A stretch of 64,000 bases of DNA from Erodium maritimum. Lineage: Eukaryota; Streptophyta; Magnoliopsida; Geraniales; Geraniaceae. The translations under genes and the position numbers were made by a program. Shown one piece after another: positions 42,811 to 57,314 of this stretch (position 1 is its first letter; each line of letters begins with the position of its first letter). Location: positions 12,405,001-12,469,000 of the forward strand of contig OY997594.1 in assembly GCA_963921825.1 (NCBI GenBank), in the 5' to 3' direction. Under the pieces are notes generated by a model. It made no database searches and was not told the origin of the DNA. It saw nothing but the letters and a program-made list of their open reading frames with translations.

Positions 42811-43140
42811 AGGATTTGTAATATAACTAATTTATACAATATAACCACATATGGTTTTCGTTTTTTGTGTTAAAAGTATATGCATGGTTGAAGATTGCTA
42901 AATTTAAAAGATAATTATTATTTAAAGACAAGTTATAATTATTTATAATATTACCAAACAGTTGTAATATTTCCCGACAATGTGTAGAGTACATAAGCAA
43001 TACGTAACATAATAGTAAAATACAACCAAATTTTATTATTACTCAAAAACTATGACAAACATAATATCCAAAATATTACCATTATTCAAATACTAAATAC
43101 GAGTAATATAATATTAGACAATCATATATCATTTAATACT
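42811..43140. other. AT-rich spacer
   Basis: About 330 bp of AT-rich sequence between the telomere-like array and the last recognisable exon of the protease pseudogene. Nothing else is seen. Confidence 0.4.
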
Positions 43141-43629
43141 TTTTGTGGTAGTGTTGCTTTGTATTTCCGACTGAACTTAAACAGCCTTCCCTGCAATCTG
43201 AAATGTGTGTAAACCCTGGTCCTTAGTTTCGGCCATTGTGAATTTCGCTCGAATGTCATCAATTTGTACATGAAATGTTGTCGTAACTTTAGAAGCTGAT
43301 CAGTCGTTAGTGTATATGCATCAAAATTTTTAAATTATAGTTAAATATCTAATATATACGTGTAAAAAAATAAAGATTATAATTTATTAACTCACATCAT
43401 TCTTTGTAAGTTTGTCTGCCCATTGACGACCTCCGAGATTCAATTCCATATGCCACATTGTGAACACACCGCAATTAACATGGTTAGTAGATGTCTCCTA
43501 TGGGACACGAACCCGTACTACAGGAGCAACATCTATCCTTTTTGCCTAATCGATATGATCATCTTCTTGTTCCATGACATTTACTATAACGTCCCGCTGC
43601 AAAATTAAAATACTTTGAATAATAATAAT

Positions 43630-46710
<3,081 letters not shown>

Positions 46711-47642
46711 CAGATATTTTGATTACATAATTGTTATGATTTGAATACACCTTACCATGGCAACATGGATTCCATTAAAAAGACATTCATAAGACATAGG
46801 TGAATCCAAATTGTCAAATATCTCAACAATTTCCCTCTTCAAGTCTACGCAAAACATTGTGAAGTGATTCCCTTTCAATATAGCCATGAATAACTGTAAA
46901 TAATTTAAGGATGTTAAATGTCAACAATTAAATATTATAGTAACATGTGTAATAATAGCACAAAATAGTGTACTTACCAATTCCAAATTCTTTCAGTCAA
47001 CTTTGAAAGACTCTATCTCTGCAGTAAATTGTTCATCAAAACTATTATGGTTTCCATACCTGTCATACCAAACACTTGCTTGTGTTGATAAGAAAAAAAT
47101 GAGATGCTGATTTCTTCTTTTGAAGCTCCTCTAAATTGTTCAGATAATTACACCACGAATCAACAATTTGTGTGTCCAATTCGACATTAGGCAATAGTGT
47201 TTGCATTCCTTGCTTGGTAATTTGGAATGGTTCACAAATGTATACCATTTGACTGCAGTTGAACAAAGTAATAAAAAAATAACGGTTATTAATAATGATA
47301 AACAATAGAATAACAAAATTATTTAAGTATTTTTATGTTATCTGTCAACATAATATATTTACATATTACTTCCAGGTACTTGTATCCATTCTCCTATTTG
47401 GAGCTCATCTTTCTCCAACTCATCATTAAAATTAGTTTTCCTGTCACCATAAGGTGATATAGAATAGAAGGATGGTATTGGGACGCGATTGGTAGGTATT
47501 TTTGCATGAGAATTGTGTCGAATACCATACTTTTGTGCATTGGACAAATTACCAGTAGGACAAATGTTGTCAACTATGAGGTTCTTACAAGAATTGATGC
47601 GGTTAATGATATGATCAATATTTGGGTGCATATGATTACCAT

Positions 47643-50610
47643 TGTAATAACCACTTCTGGTCAACACCAGTCAAACCTGCGAAAAACAGGAAAATTTAAA
47701 ATTTTTAAGACAGACACTCAATTTAACCTAAATTGACCCCTAGGGTCATACCCGACTTAAGATGACCCCGTTATTGACCAAAATGAGTTCCAGGGGACTC
47801 AGGGCAACTTTCTGATCAATTTGGGAAATGTTGACTTTTCGCTGGAAAAGTCAACTGAGCGACGTTTTGGTCCATTCAAGGACCGTTTTGGATCCAAAAG
47901 GATTAGCCGTCGTCGCAGCGGTCTTAGTTGAGCCATTTCCTTGTAGCCCGTCAAGTTTCGTAATTTCTTGGGAAAAGTGCCCGTTCGGGGCCCGAAACGT
48001 CCGATTTTCGCGAATCTGATCGGAAAATATCAAGTAGATATTTTCCAAAAGGTGTGGGACCCACATTGACACTTGTCCTTTATGTGGTGGTGTTAGTTTT
48101 GGGGGGAAAAGGTGTGGTGTGCCATAGGTGTGGCCGGCCACACATGTAAAAAGAAGAAAAAAAAGGAAAAATGTGTTAAGTGTTTGAAATAGAAAGAGAG
48201 AAGAACGAGTTTAGAGAGAGAAGAAGAAGAAGAAGAAGATAGAAGGAGAAAGGGTTAAGGTTTGGAGGAGATCTCACCTTTGGATCGTCTCAAGACAAGG
48301 AGCAACCTCGTCCCCCTCGTTCTCCTCTTGAGTAAGCACCGAATCGATTCCTGTTTTGTTAATTTTCAAACGTTAGGGTTTGGGTTTAATTGATGAGTTA
48401 GGGTTGTAGTAAGGTTGGGAGTTTATGGGAGACGTTTTAGAGGTGTTTGGAGGTTCGATTGAACGTTTTCTGGCGACCGGGAGCTCAGGAAGAGCTCCGG
48501 CCACCTTAGGGGGTGGCCGGCCACCATAGGAGGTGGCTGGCCACCATAGGAGGTGGCTGGCCGGACCTAGGGCCGGCCACCACCATGGTGGCCGAGCCCT
48601 TTTGAAACCCTAGGGCCCACGACCAAATGGGCCGGGTGGGGCCCACGCACTCGGGTGCTCGTTTTTAGTGTTCGGGAGGTTTAAAACGTTCCCCGGACCA
48701 TTTATCCTTAACCGAATCGAAAATTGGAATTAAATTGGAGAAGTTGTAATTGACGGGTTTTAATCACGTTAACGTTAATTAATTGACTCGGAAGTCGGAA
48801 TTCGATTCCGTCAAGTGCATTGGGTTCCTTGAACTATTCTAAGACCGTAGAAACGAAAACGGGGGCTTTTGGAGCCCCGGAAGGCCATTTACAAAACCCG
48901 GGCAGATTCGCCATGTCTGGCGAATCGGGCCTTTACGGGTCCTTTATCGACAATGTCGAGTAATTGGGAAGTTTGGGAGTGATCGACATTGTCGGGGTTA
49001 CGTTTGGGCGTTAATTTTATTGATTTTTGGTTTATTCGTACTAGTTTAAAAGTGCCTTAAATTTGTGTTCCTTTAGATCGTGATGCGGACCGAGGCAAAG
49101 GGAAGCTCGGCGAGTGACTGGGATCACATCGAGGTTTAGTGGAGCGCTTTTTGAGTTTTATACGAGGTAGGTAAAAGTAGCCGGATCTCGGCCCTGATTA
49201 GGGAAAGTTAACAGTAGAATTGCATGTGACACCGGGGTGTCGTGGGTTGAGTAGTTTTATTTAAATATTAGAAAAGCATGTTACGGGAATGTAGCGTTTA
49301 TGAGAAAAGCATGTGACACTTAGTAGTGTCGTAGGAACAGAGAACTTAGCGATATTAGAATTACTGGAGGCATATGACCATGTCCGGAGGTTGACTGTTT
49401 AATTTATGTCTTGGGTGGCCATGAGAGCCCGTGTTTGATTGTTGGTGTCTTGGGTGGCCATGAGAGCCCGTATTTTTATTGTTGGTGTCTTGGGTGGTCA
49501 TGAGAGCCCGTGATATTTAAATTGGTGTCTTGGGTGGCCATGAGAGCTCGTATTTTACTGTTGGTGTTTTGGGGTGGCCGTGAGTGCCGTGGGGTTGTTG
49601 AACCCGAGTCTTGACCGTTGGTGTGTCTTGGGTGGCCGTGAGTGCCCGTGGGGTTGTTGAGCCCGAGTCTTGATCGTCGGTGTGTCTTGAGTGGCCGTGA
49701 GTGCCCGTGGGGTTGTTGAACCCGAGTCTTGACTGTTGAGGTGTCTTGAGTGGCCTTGAGTGCCTGTATGTTTGAACTTGCCTGTGATTGTGATTGTGGT
49801 TACCTGAAGTTGTGAGTTCGAAAGGTCGACAGCCTGATCCGACTTGGTGTCGATGAATTGCGATAGGTCGACAGCCTGATCCGACTTAGTGTCGATGAAT
49901 TGCGATAGTTCGACAGCCTGATCCGACTTGGTGTCAATGAATTGCGATAGGGCGACAGCCTGATCCGACTTGGAATCGATGAATTGCGATAGGTCGACAG
50001 CCTGATCCGACTTCGTGTCGAGGAATTGCGATAGGTCGATCCTTGACCTGATTGAGATTGGTTACTGAGCAGCTGGTGTGCGATCCTTTGTGATCTTGTT
50101 TGGCGTTGTGTAGTCTTTCTGTCGTGTCCTTGGAGGAGGTCGTCGATAGTTGTGTCGGGTCTACATTACTTTATCAAGTGTTGAGTCTGTTGATGAAAGT
50201 AACGGGTTGTGGGTCAGTTGAGTACTTGAGTTGGGGACTGTAGTCCCGGTGTTGGGTTTGGTTTTGGTGTTACTGGCTTTATCTACTAATTATGCCATAG
50301 TCAGTCTGTTATCTGTGGTGGTGAGCGAACGCTCACCCCTAACTGCTTTTCCTACAGGTACTGATCACCGGACGGACTAGGTTAGCTCTTGAAGCTTGTG
50401 GAGCTAGGAGTGGAGTCTGGTCTTTATTTTGTTGAGTCTAGTGACGGATATTGTGCCTTGTTCCCTTGTTGGGACGTTTTTGTATTGTAAATACTATTAT
50501 TTTGATAACTAAATGGTAAATTTCAAAGTATGTGTTCAAACAGGTTTCAAGTGTTTTATGTTTTAAATGTTTGCGTCCCGAGTTCGGTTTACTGGAATTG
50601 GGGCGTGACA
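47643..50610 (+). mobile_element. Solo LTR 'D' (2,968 bp) inside exon b of the protease pseudogene
   Basis: It runs TGTAATAACCACTTCTGG...GGGGCGTGACA, flanked by accat at 47638-47642 and 50611-50615. Removing it and one accat copy restores a continuous open exon. It contains a GC-rich ggtggctggccacc island (about 48480-48600), a gccatgagagcccgt minisatellite (49405-49760), a 42-bp tandem array (49823-50040) and the hairpin gtgagcg-aa-cgctcac (50321-50336). Confidence 0.92.
49823..50040. repeat. 42-bp tandem array in LTR D
   Basis: About five copies of a unit starting aggtcgacagcctgatccga; starts at 49823 and 49865 show the 42-bp period. It is related to the 48-bp array in LTR G (57890-58138, reverse orientation). 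Confidence 0.9.
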
Positions 50611-51297
50611 ACCATTATTTCGCGAGATTGTTGTGTTGCTACGTGAATGTACCACAATGTCCTCAACATCATGTACTACCTCCTTATTCACGTCAACAAA
50701 TTCTGACATTGACGATTTATCACTTTGTATTGCACCTCCTGATTGCTCTAAGCTGATAACATTGTCCAAAACACCAAGTAATTGAAACCATGGATCTTGT
50801 GTTAATGGCACATCTTCATTTTCCTTTTTGTTATTCAAGTTTTCGAGCATATAAATTATGTGTTTGAAGAAACCGGATTCTGGATAACTGTGATGTGCTT
50901 CGCGTAGTATTTTGTTCAATTCCATTGAATATTCTGCAAACTTTTTACCAGTAATACAAAATTTATCAACGAAATCCTGAGATAAAGTATGAATGTCAAT
51001 TATTATAGAATATTCTTTTACTATATAATACACTTAATATATTATAATTAAATATAATATAGAGAAGTAATGAATGATATGCAATTGTAATTACCTGCTC
51101 GGTTTGTTTATCACATTCGCCTGCAAAAGTTTTGGAATCAACATTCACCCTAGAAGAATGGTATGCATGCTTATCTACACTGTTGAATTTATGTGGCTCA
51201 ACTATCACGTAACCATTACCAAATGCTCCTAACTCTATCTCGAGCTTCTCTCTCTCGATAACTCTATTATTCGTCCATCCAATTAATGAAGGAAAAT

Positions 51298-53670
51298 TGT
51301 AAGAACCGCCCCCGGTCGATCCCGGTCGAACCAGAAGTTTTCGGCGAAATTTGACTTTTTGCTGGAAAAGTCAACCGATGACTCTGGGAGTCATTCAGGA
51401 CTTCTCAGGGGCCCAAAAAGCTTAGCCGTTGTTCCGGTTGGCTTAATTGGGCCGTTTCCTTTCATTTGACTGTAATTGTGGAAAAGTCAACTATCAGTCA
51501 ATTTCGGGTCAAATATCGATTATTTAAGGACCAAAACTAATTAATTAAAGGTGCTGAGAATTAATTGGGTTAGAATGGCCCCCTTTACCCTTGAATTTGA
51601 TCTTTATAAGCTTTTGGGCATTAAGGGCATTTGTGTCACTCCACTATTAGGTTAAAGGGGACCTAAGGTGAGCAATTCAGCCCATTTGGAGAGTGTCGGC
51701 CGAAATTGGAGAGAGGGTGGAGAGAGAGAGTGAAGCTTGAAGCTTGAAGAAGAAGAAAGGAGAGTAAAGGAGTTTTTGGGTCATTTCTTCACCAAAGGGC
51801 TTGATTCTTCCATTTTCTTCTTTTACTCCTCATTTCCAAGGTGAGCATCTAATCCCTTTTCGTTTTTTATGGATTTTGGCTCATGGGTTTTCAAGAATTT
51901 GATGAACAAGAGTTGGGTTTTTGAGTTTTGTTGATGGATGATGATTTTTGGAGAGAAAAGGAGATTGGATGATGATTTTAAAGTGGTTTGTTGTGTTTTT
52001 GATGGAGACCCATGTTGGGTTTTGAAGTAGAGACGTTTTGGGTACTATTTTGGAGCTTTGGGAGGTCATCAATGGAGGTTTTGGGGGTAGTTTCCGTGGA
52101 AAAACGAACCTGGAGGAAGAAGACGATGAACAGTACCAGACCGTCACGGATCCGTGACAGGAACCATGACGGAACGCGTCACGGCTCCGTGAGGAGAACC
52201 GTGACGTTTCATACCTCGGATCCGTGATTCAAACCATGACTGACCAGAATTGGGTCATTTGGGCCCATTTCGTTGAGTTTCGAGTAATTGGGATGATTAT
52301 CTATAACCGAGCCCTCTTAGGGTTAATTGGGAGTGTTTTCCTCTTTTAACCTTTGTAAATTACTCTTAATTATCGGTTTGTTTTGTGATCCAAGACCTTG
52401 AACCCGAGCGTGACGGAGGAGGAGACACTTGGATTTCATGAAGTGGAGGAGGAAGCTAGCCAGGTCGTCAGCAGCTAGGAGTTGAGGATTGATTACTTTT
52501 GAGGTAGGGAAAGTAGCGAATACCGGTTTAATTACGGAAAGTTACTAGTATGCTTTTAGAATAATAATCATAACCGGAAAGGTCCTAGTTCGCATATAGG
52601 ATGTGATTCACTAGAATAACTGCTTTCAATTACATTAATAACCGGACGAGTCCTAGATGGCATATAGGATGTGATTCACTAGTTTAACCGCTTTCAATTC
52701 CGGAAAATTGACGTGCTGGTAGAATGGCCATGTCGAGCCTTAGGTTGTGTGTTGATTGAAATGCCATGATCTTCGATTAGATGCATGATGTGTGACTTAG
52801 TGTCGATAAGATTGAGAATTATGTATGATATACTCGGTCTAACATGTTGTGACTATGTGTGGGCAAGTGTGCCGTGATTGATGTGATGTGAATCCTTGGT
52901 TGTGATATGATCGGGTGAGTGATAGACCGATTTGTGTGTTATGGTAAATTGGCTTGGTTAGTATACTGTGGTCGAATTATGGCATTGTGATGCGTGTTAC
53001 TCTCTTGATGTGTGTTCCAAGAGGAGTTGTGTCCGGATGATACCTACACTGAGAGAGTATGCCGGTGTAGATTATCGAGGACGAGGACGGTTCAACCATT
53101 ACCCCGATGCTATGTGGTCTGGGAAGGCATACGACCGAGGTATGTGCCGGTCCGTTATGCTTGAGGCCTCGAGTCTACGTGACGGGAAGACATCCGACTG
53201 ATTGCATTGCCGGTCAGGTATGTTACCCTGAGTCTACGTGACAGGAAGATGTCGGGACCGATGCTATGTGTTCTGGTACGATATAAATGGGACGGGCTGT
53301 GATAGTCGATGATGTTCGGGACTGTTGTACTAGTTATGCGTTGTTCTGCTGTGTGTTATGTGCATGCTGTTTGGCTATGTGCGTTGTTTTAAGTGTGATT
53401 ATTGGTCTTGTGAGAGTGATTAGTGGTTGGTACTTGTCCCGTGGGCGTTGTTAATAGTTTTGTTGTGCTAGTATGCCCTAATTGGACGGTTACTCGTGGT
53501 AGTGAACGATTGTTCATAACCTTAACTACTTTTCCTACTGAGCGAAAGCTCACCCCTTGTTCTTTTTCAAGTATTGAGCGGGATCTGTGCTAATGGGATT
53601 CTCGGCGCTTGGGAGCCAGCGAGGGTCTTGTCTAGATTGGTTATAGACTCAAAAGCCCTAATTGGACACT
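51298..53670 (+). mobile_element. Gypsy LTR 'E', sense 3' end replaced
   Basis: It begins TGTAAGAACCGCCCCCGG immediately after exon a of the protease pseudogene (preceding bases aaaat). It is related to the solo LTR at 24563-27272. GC-rich tcacggatccgtgac island at about 52138-52240; hairpin tgagc-GAAA-gctca at 53539-53552. Near 53655-53670 the plus-oriented LTR stops and minus-oriented LTR sequence begins, so the normal GTGACA end is missing. Confidence 0.75.
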
Positions 53671-55857
53671 TCCCGTACCAAACAAAAGCAACCAGCACAC
53701 GTCCCGTACCGCTGTCCCCGAACTCCATCATATCATACCAGAAAGTCCTCGTATAATCTCGGATAGCCCCTCGGTCCAGAGGAGAAACATGCGTCGGGGC
53801 GACCGTAAATGTTCCCTAGGAACGCATCTCATCGGAGGGCCCGGAAATGTCCCCAAAGGACCATAGATCATCGGGGTAGAAACACGACCCATAGGCCCCA
53901 ATCACGACCCGTAGGCCCAACACGACCCGCATGCCCAATCACAGCCCGTAGGCCCAATACGACCCGTAGGCCCAACACGACTCGTAGGCCTAATACGACC
54001 CGTCAGCCCAATACGACCCGTAGCCCCAACACGACACGCAGGCCCAATCACGACCATCGGCCTAGATGTCCTACATCGGCATATCCCCTCGATGTAGGAA
54101 TCGTACCGGAATAACACACCGGGGGACCGTGCATACGTGGGACCACATCATCGGCCTAGGTACTACCCCACACCGGCTCACGCCCTCGGTGCAGGTACCG
54201 TACCGGAATACAACCCTCTTGGAACACACATCAAGATAATATCACGCATCGCAATGCCACAGATCAAACACGGCTCAACAAGTCCAACAATCTTATCACA
54301 ATTACACCACACGTCGGTCTATCACTCACCCGACCATATCACAACCAATGATTCACATCATAACAATTACGACACACTTGCCCACCCATAGCAACAACAT
54401 GTCACACCGAATATAATAGGTCTTGACTTTTAATCTTATCGACACTAAGTCACACAACATGCATCTCAAACAAGATCATGCATTTCAATCAGCACACACC
54501 TAAGGCTCGACATGACCATTCTACCAGCACGTCAATTTCCCAGAATATTGAAAGCGGTTAACTCTAGTGAATCACATCCTACATGTTACTAAGACTCGTC
54601 CGACTATTTAATAATATAACCGGTATTCGCTACGTTCCCTACCTCAAGAAGAACAAACAGCTACTTCTCTTAGTTGCTGACGTCGGGCCTACCTCCGGTC
54701 TTCTCCACGATCGAGGTCAAAGCCTGGGTTTAACAAATAGGGACGGTAAACAATCCCAGTCCAGTCCGTAACAGTCCTCTAATTTTATCAATTAAGTCCG
54801 ATGAATTTTTTTATTTTTAAAACCTTTAAATCCTTTAATTTAAATTAATTAAGTAATTTAATAATCTGTCCTGACCCAGACCCGACTCCAAACCCGACCC
54901 ATACCCGAGTCTTGACCGAAGTCCGGACCCGGTCCAGGAACCTGGGCCTTGTCCGAGGCTTGGTCTGGCCCGAGGTCCATCATGGGCCCAAGGCCCGTAC
55001 TCGTCTGGTTCTGGTTCGGCCCAAGGCGCGTCCTGACCCGTCCTGGCCCAAGATCCACCTCCTGGCCCACGTCGTCCTGGCCCAAGGCTCGAGTTTCAGA
55101 CGAGTCTGAACTCGGCCTGGCTCGATGAGACTCCGGCGAGGTCTCCGGCCTTGACAAGGCGGTGGACGGTGGCAGGGAAGCCCGAAGAGCGTCCGACGAG
55201 GGCTGGGAGAGGCGGCGGAGCTCTGACGAGACCAAGGCCGTGGCGGCGGTGGCTAGAGAGCGACCTAAATCGAGCTCGGCCCGACGATTTCCAAGTGAGG
55301 CGAGGTCGGGGAAGAAGAACGCGACGAGGAACAACTCGAACCTGTGTTGTTTCTCCGTTGCCGGAGTCGTTTCGAGCTCGGGAAGATGAACCTAGAGCGC
55401 GAGTTCTACGTGCAGCTCTGTCGCCGGCGTCGTGCGATTCGCACGGAGGCAAAGGTGGCGAGGGCGTGGTCGGAGAGGAAGGAGGGAAAGAGAGCGAGGA
55501 AGAGAGGGAGGGATCGAGAGATAGGCGAGGATGAGAGAGAGGGAGAAGGATCGAAGCTGCGCGAGAGCGAGAGGAAAGCGAGATGCCTCGGTACACGTGT
55601 ACGAAACGAAGAAGAGAGAGGCACAGTTTAGGGTTAGCTAATTAAGTTGGGCTAGCACGTGGTGCTGGGCTTGGGCTCGGTCCTTCTGACTGGGCCCAAG
55701 TCAGCTTGGCCCAAAAACAACTTCTTTCCTTTTTTTTTTCTTTTCTTTTCCTCCTTTTTTTGCATTCGATCCAAAATTTTAACCCGCTTTCCAACCACGA
55801 CGTTCAAATCGATTAATTTTAATGTTTTAAAATCTTTTTACCGAGGCGATCTTCACA
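53671..55857 (-). mobile_element. Gypsy 3' LTR 'F', minus orientation, outer end missing
   Basis: From about 53671 the sequence matches 5950-8113 of the first solo LTR: the cacacgtcccgtac block, the cacgacccgtaggcccaa minisatellite (53880-54060) and a GC-rich acccgagtcc island (54880-55600). It ends CTTCACA at 55857, followed by a polypurine tract (sense aaggggggtagac). It is therefore the 3' LTR of a minus-strand element whose outer LTR end was lost at the junction with LTR E. The Arg/Ser-rich frames at 55096-55624 are composition artefacts of the GC-rich island. Confidence 0.75.
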
Positions 55858-57314
55858 GTCTACCCCCCTTAAAAGAATTTCGTCCTCGAAATTTAAAACG
55901 AACGCGCTCCACTGGACCCTATCTCAGGGAACGTCCGATTAAAACTCCCCGTCCATTATCCCTGAAGCACAAGGAAACACTTAAACCAGTTAGTCGATAC
56001 TGGAATCCTTCGTCGGTAGAGACGTCGCACAGACACACACAGTTTGGTCGAGACATCCTATACCGGAACCGTCCGTCGGCATAGGTATCATACCAGAACT
56101 ATTCTCAAATCGCACTTAAAACGGATCCAACGCCCTGACACTTCTCCTCAACTACTCACTTCCCTTGCTGACGTAACGCGCAACAGCATACAATAAAGTA
56201 AGCCCACGTCCCGTTACTCGGACACTCGACACCGGACCCAAAACGTGGTTACGCCACTACCAACCACACCTAATAACACAAGGAAAAAAACACGCAATCT
56301 CAACCATCCTGACGTTGGACCTCACCCTTACTGCTCGGTTCGGAGCGACAGTACAACTTATCAACATCTTGTCGGGGGACGTACGTACCTCGAAACACCA
56401 AACTCGTCAGACCTCACTATGACGACACTCCACAAGATGTGACATACAGTCACGATCAAACATCGAAGGTTACTCAACCAGTGACGTCGCGCTTACCGTT
56501 GACCCTCGCTCACATACTACCAATCGAACCAAAAGATAAGTCGTTCCATCCAAGGTACCACATGACTGAAGACACTACCACCCAAAGCTTCGCACGGTGC
56601 CATAATGTCACTGGCCTGAAAGCGTTGTGATAGTCGTACTCGGCTAACTATTTCCGGGTTTCAGCAAACGGTGCTCTTACTTCTACTATGCTTTCGAAGG
56701 GGTCGTACTAGTTCCCGCGGAACACTGGCATTCGATCTTTACTTATTGACAACTGATGTGCATCGATCCAAACTTCGCACCTACTGCCCGCCCATACGTG
56801 ACTGTCGTATGCTCGATCGCACTGCCGTCAATCGCCGGTCACAAACGATCGACTCGTCCTGAGAGTAGTCCATCTCCAGGATGACATCGACAGTCGCCAA
56901 GTTCAACACAAAAAGGTTACTAAGAAAGTGCAATCATTCACTCCAATCTCACATGTGCGACACATGCTCGTCAAACCATAACATACTCAGCCGGGGTGTT
57001 CAAACACCAGGACCGCATGAAGGTTATACTCTTAGGCCCTCACGTCTCCTCAAGTGTAAGGAAGAACAGAAGAATGCGATGTCTGTGGGTTATGGACCCT
57101 CCACTCTTCCGCTGCGCCACTCTGATCTTATCGCTACTCGGCCATCAGCCCTGGCCATTCTGGTTGCGTACTGGTATTTCGGCGGTTCTCCGCCGCTCGG
57201 GCACTAGTCGCTGATGAACAATCAAAGAACGCTTGATACCTCACAAATTGGTTCTCTTAACTTTATCGACTCGCTTGAAGAAAGACAGTCCAATACGGGG
57301 AGGTCATTGAGACA
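55858..57314 (-). pseudogene. Decayed, deleted Gypsy gag-pol belonging to LTR F
   Basis: After the polypurine tract (55858-55874) the minus strand carries scattered matches to the intact element. Positions 56590-56650 match the ALYGRP/EFAYNN part of integrase (60840-60905), and 56985-57090 match the protease-adjacent region (63400-63520). Most of reverse transcriptase and RNase H is missing, and no frame longer than about 100 codons survives. Confidence 0.6.

Noticed and set aside
53809-54114. Arg/Pro/Thr-repeat frame
   Set aside because: The same LTR minisatellite, in LTR F.
54858-55624. Several overlapping Arg/Ser-rich frames of 70-170 codons on both strands
   Set aside because: They lie in the GC-rich island of LTR F, where stops are rare in all frames; there is no motif, and the corresponding parts of related LTRs do not keep the frames.
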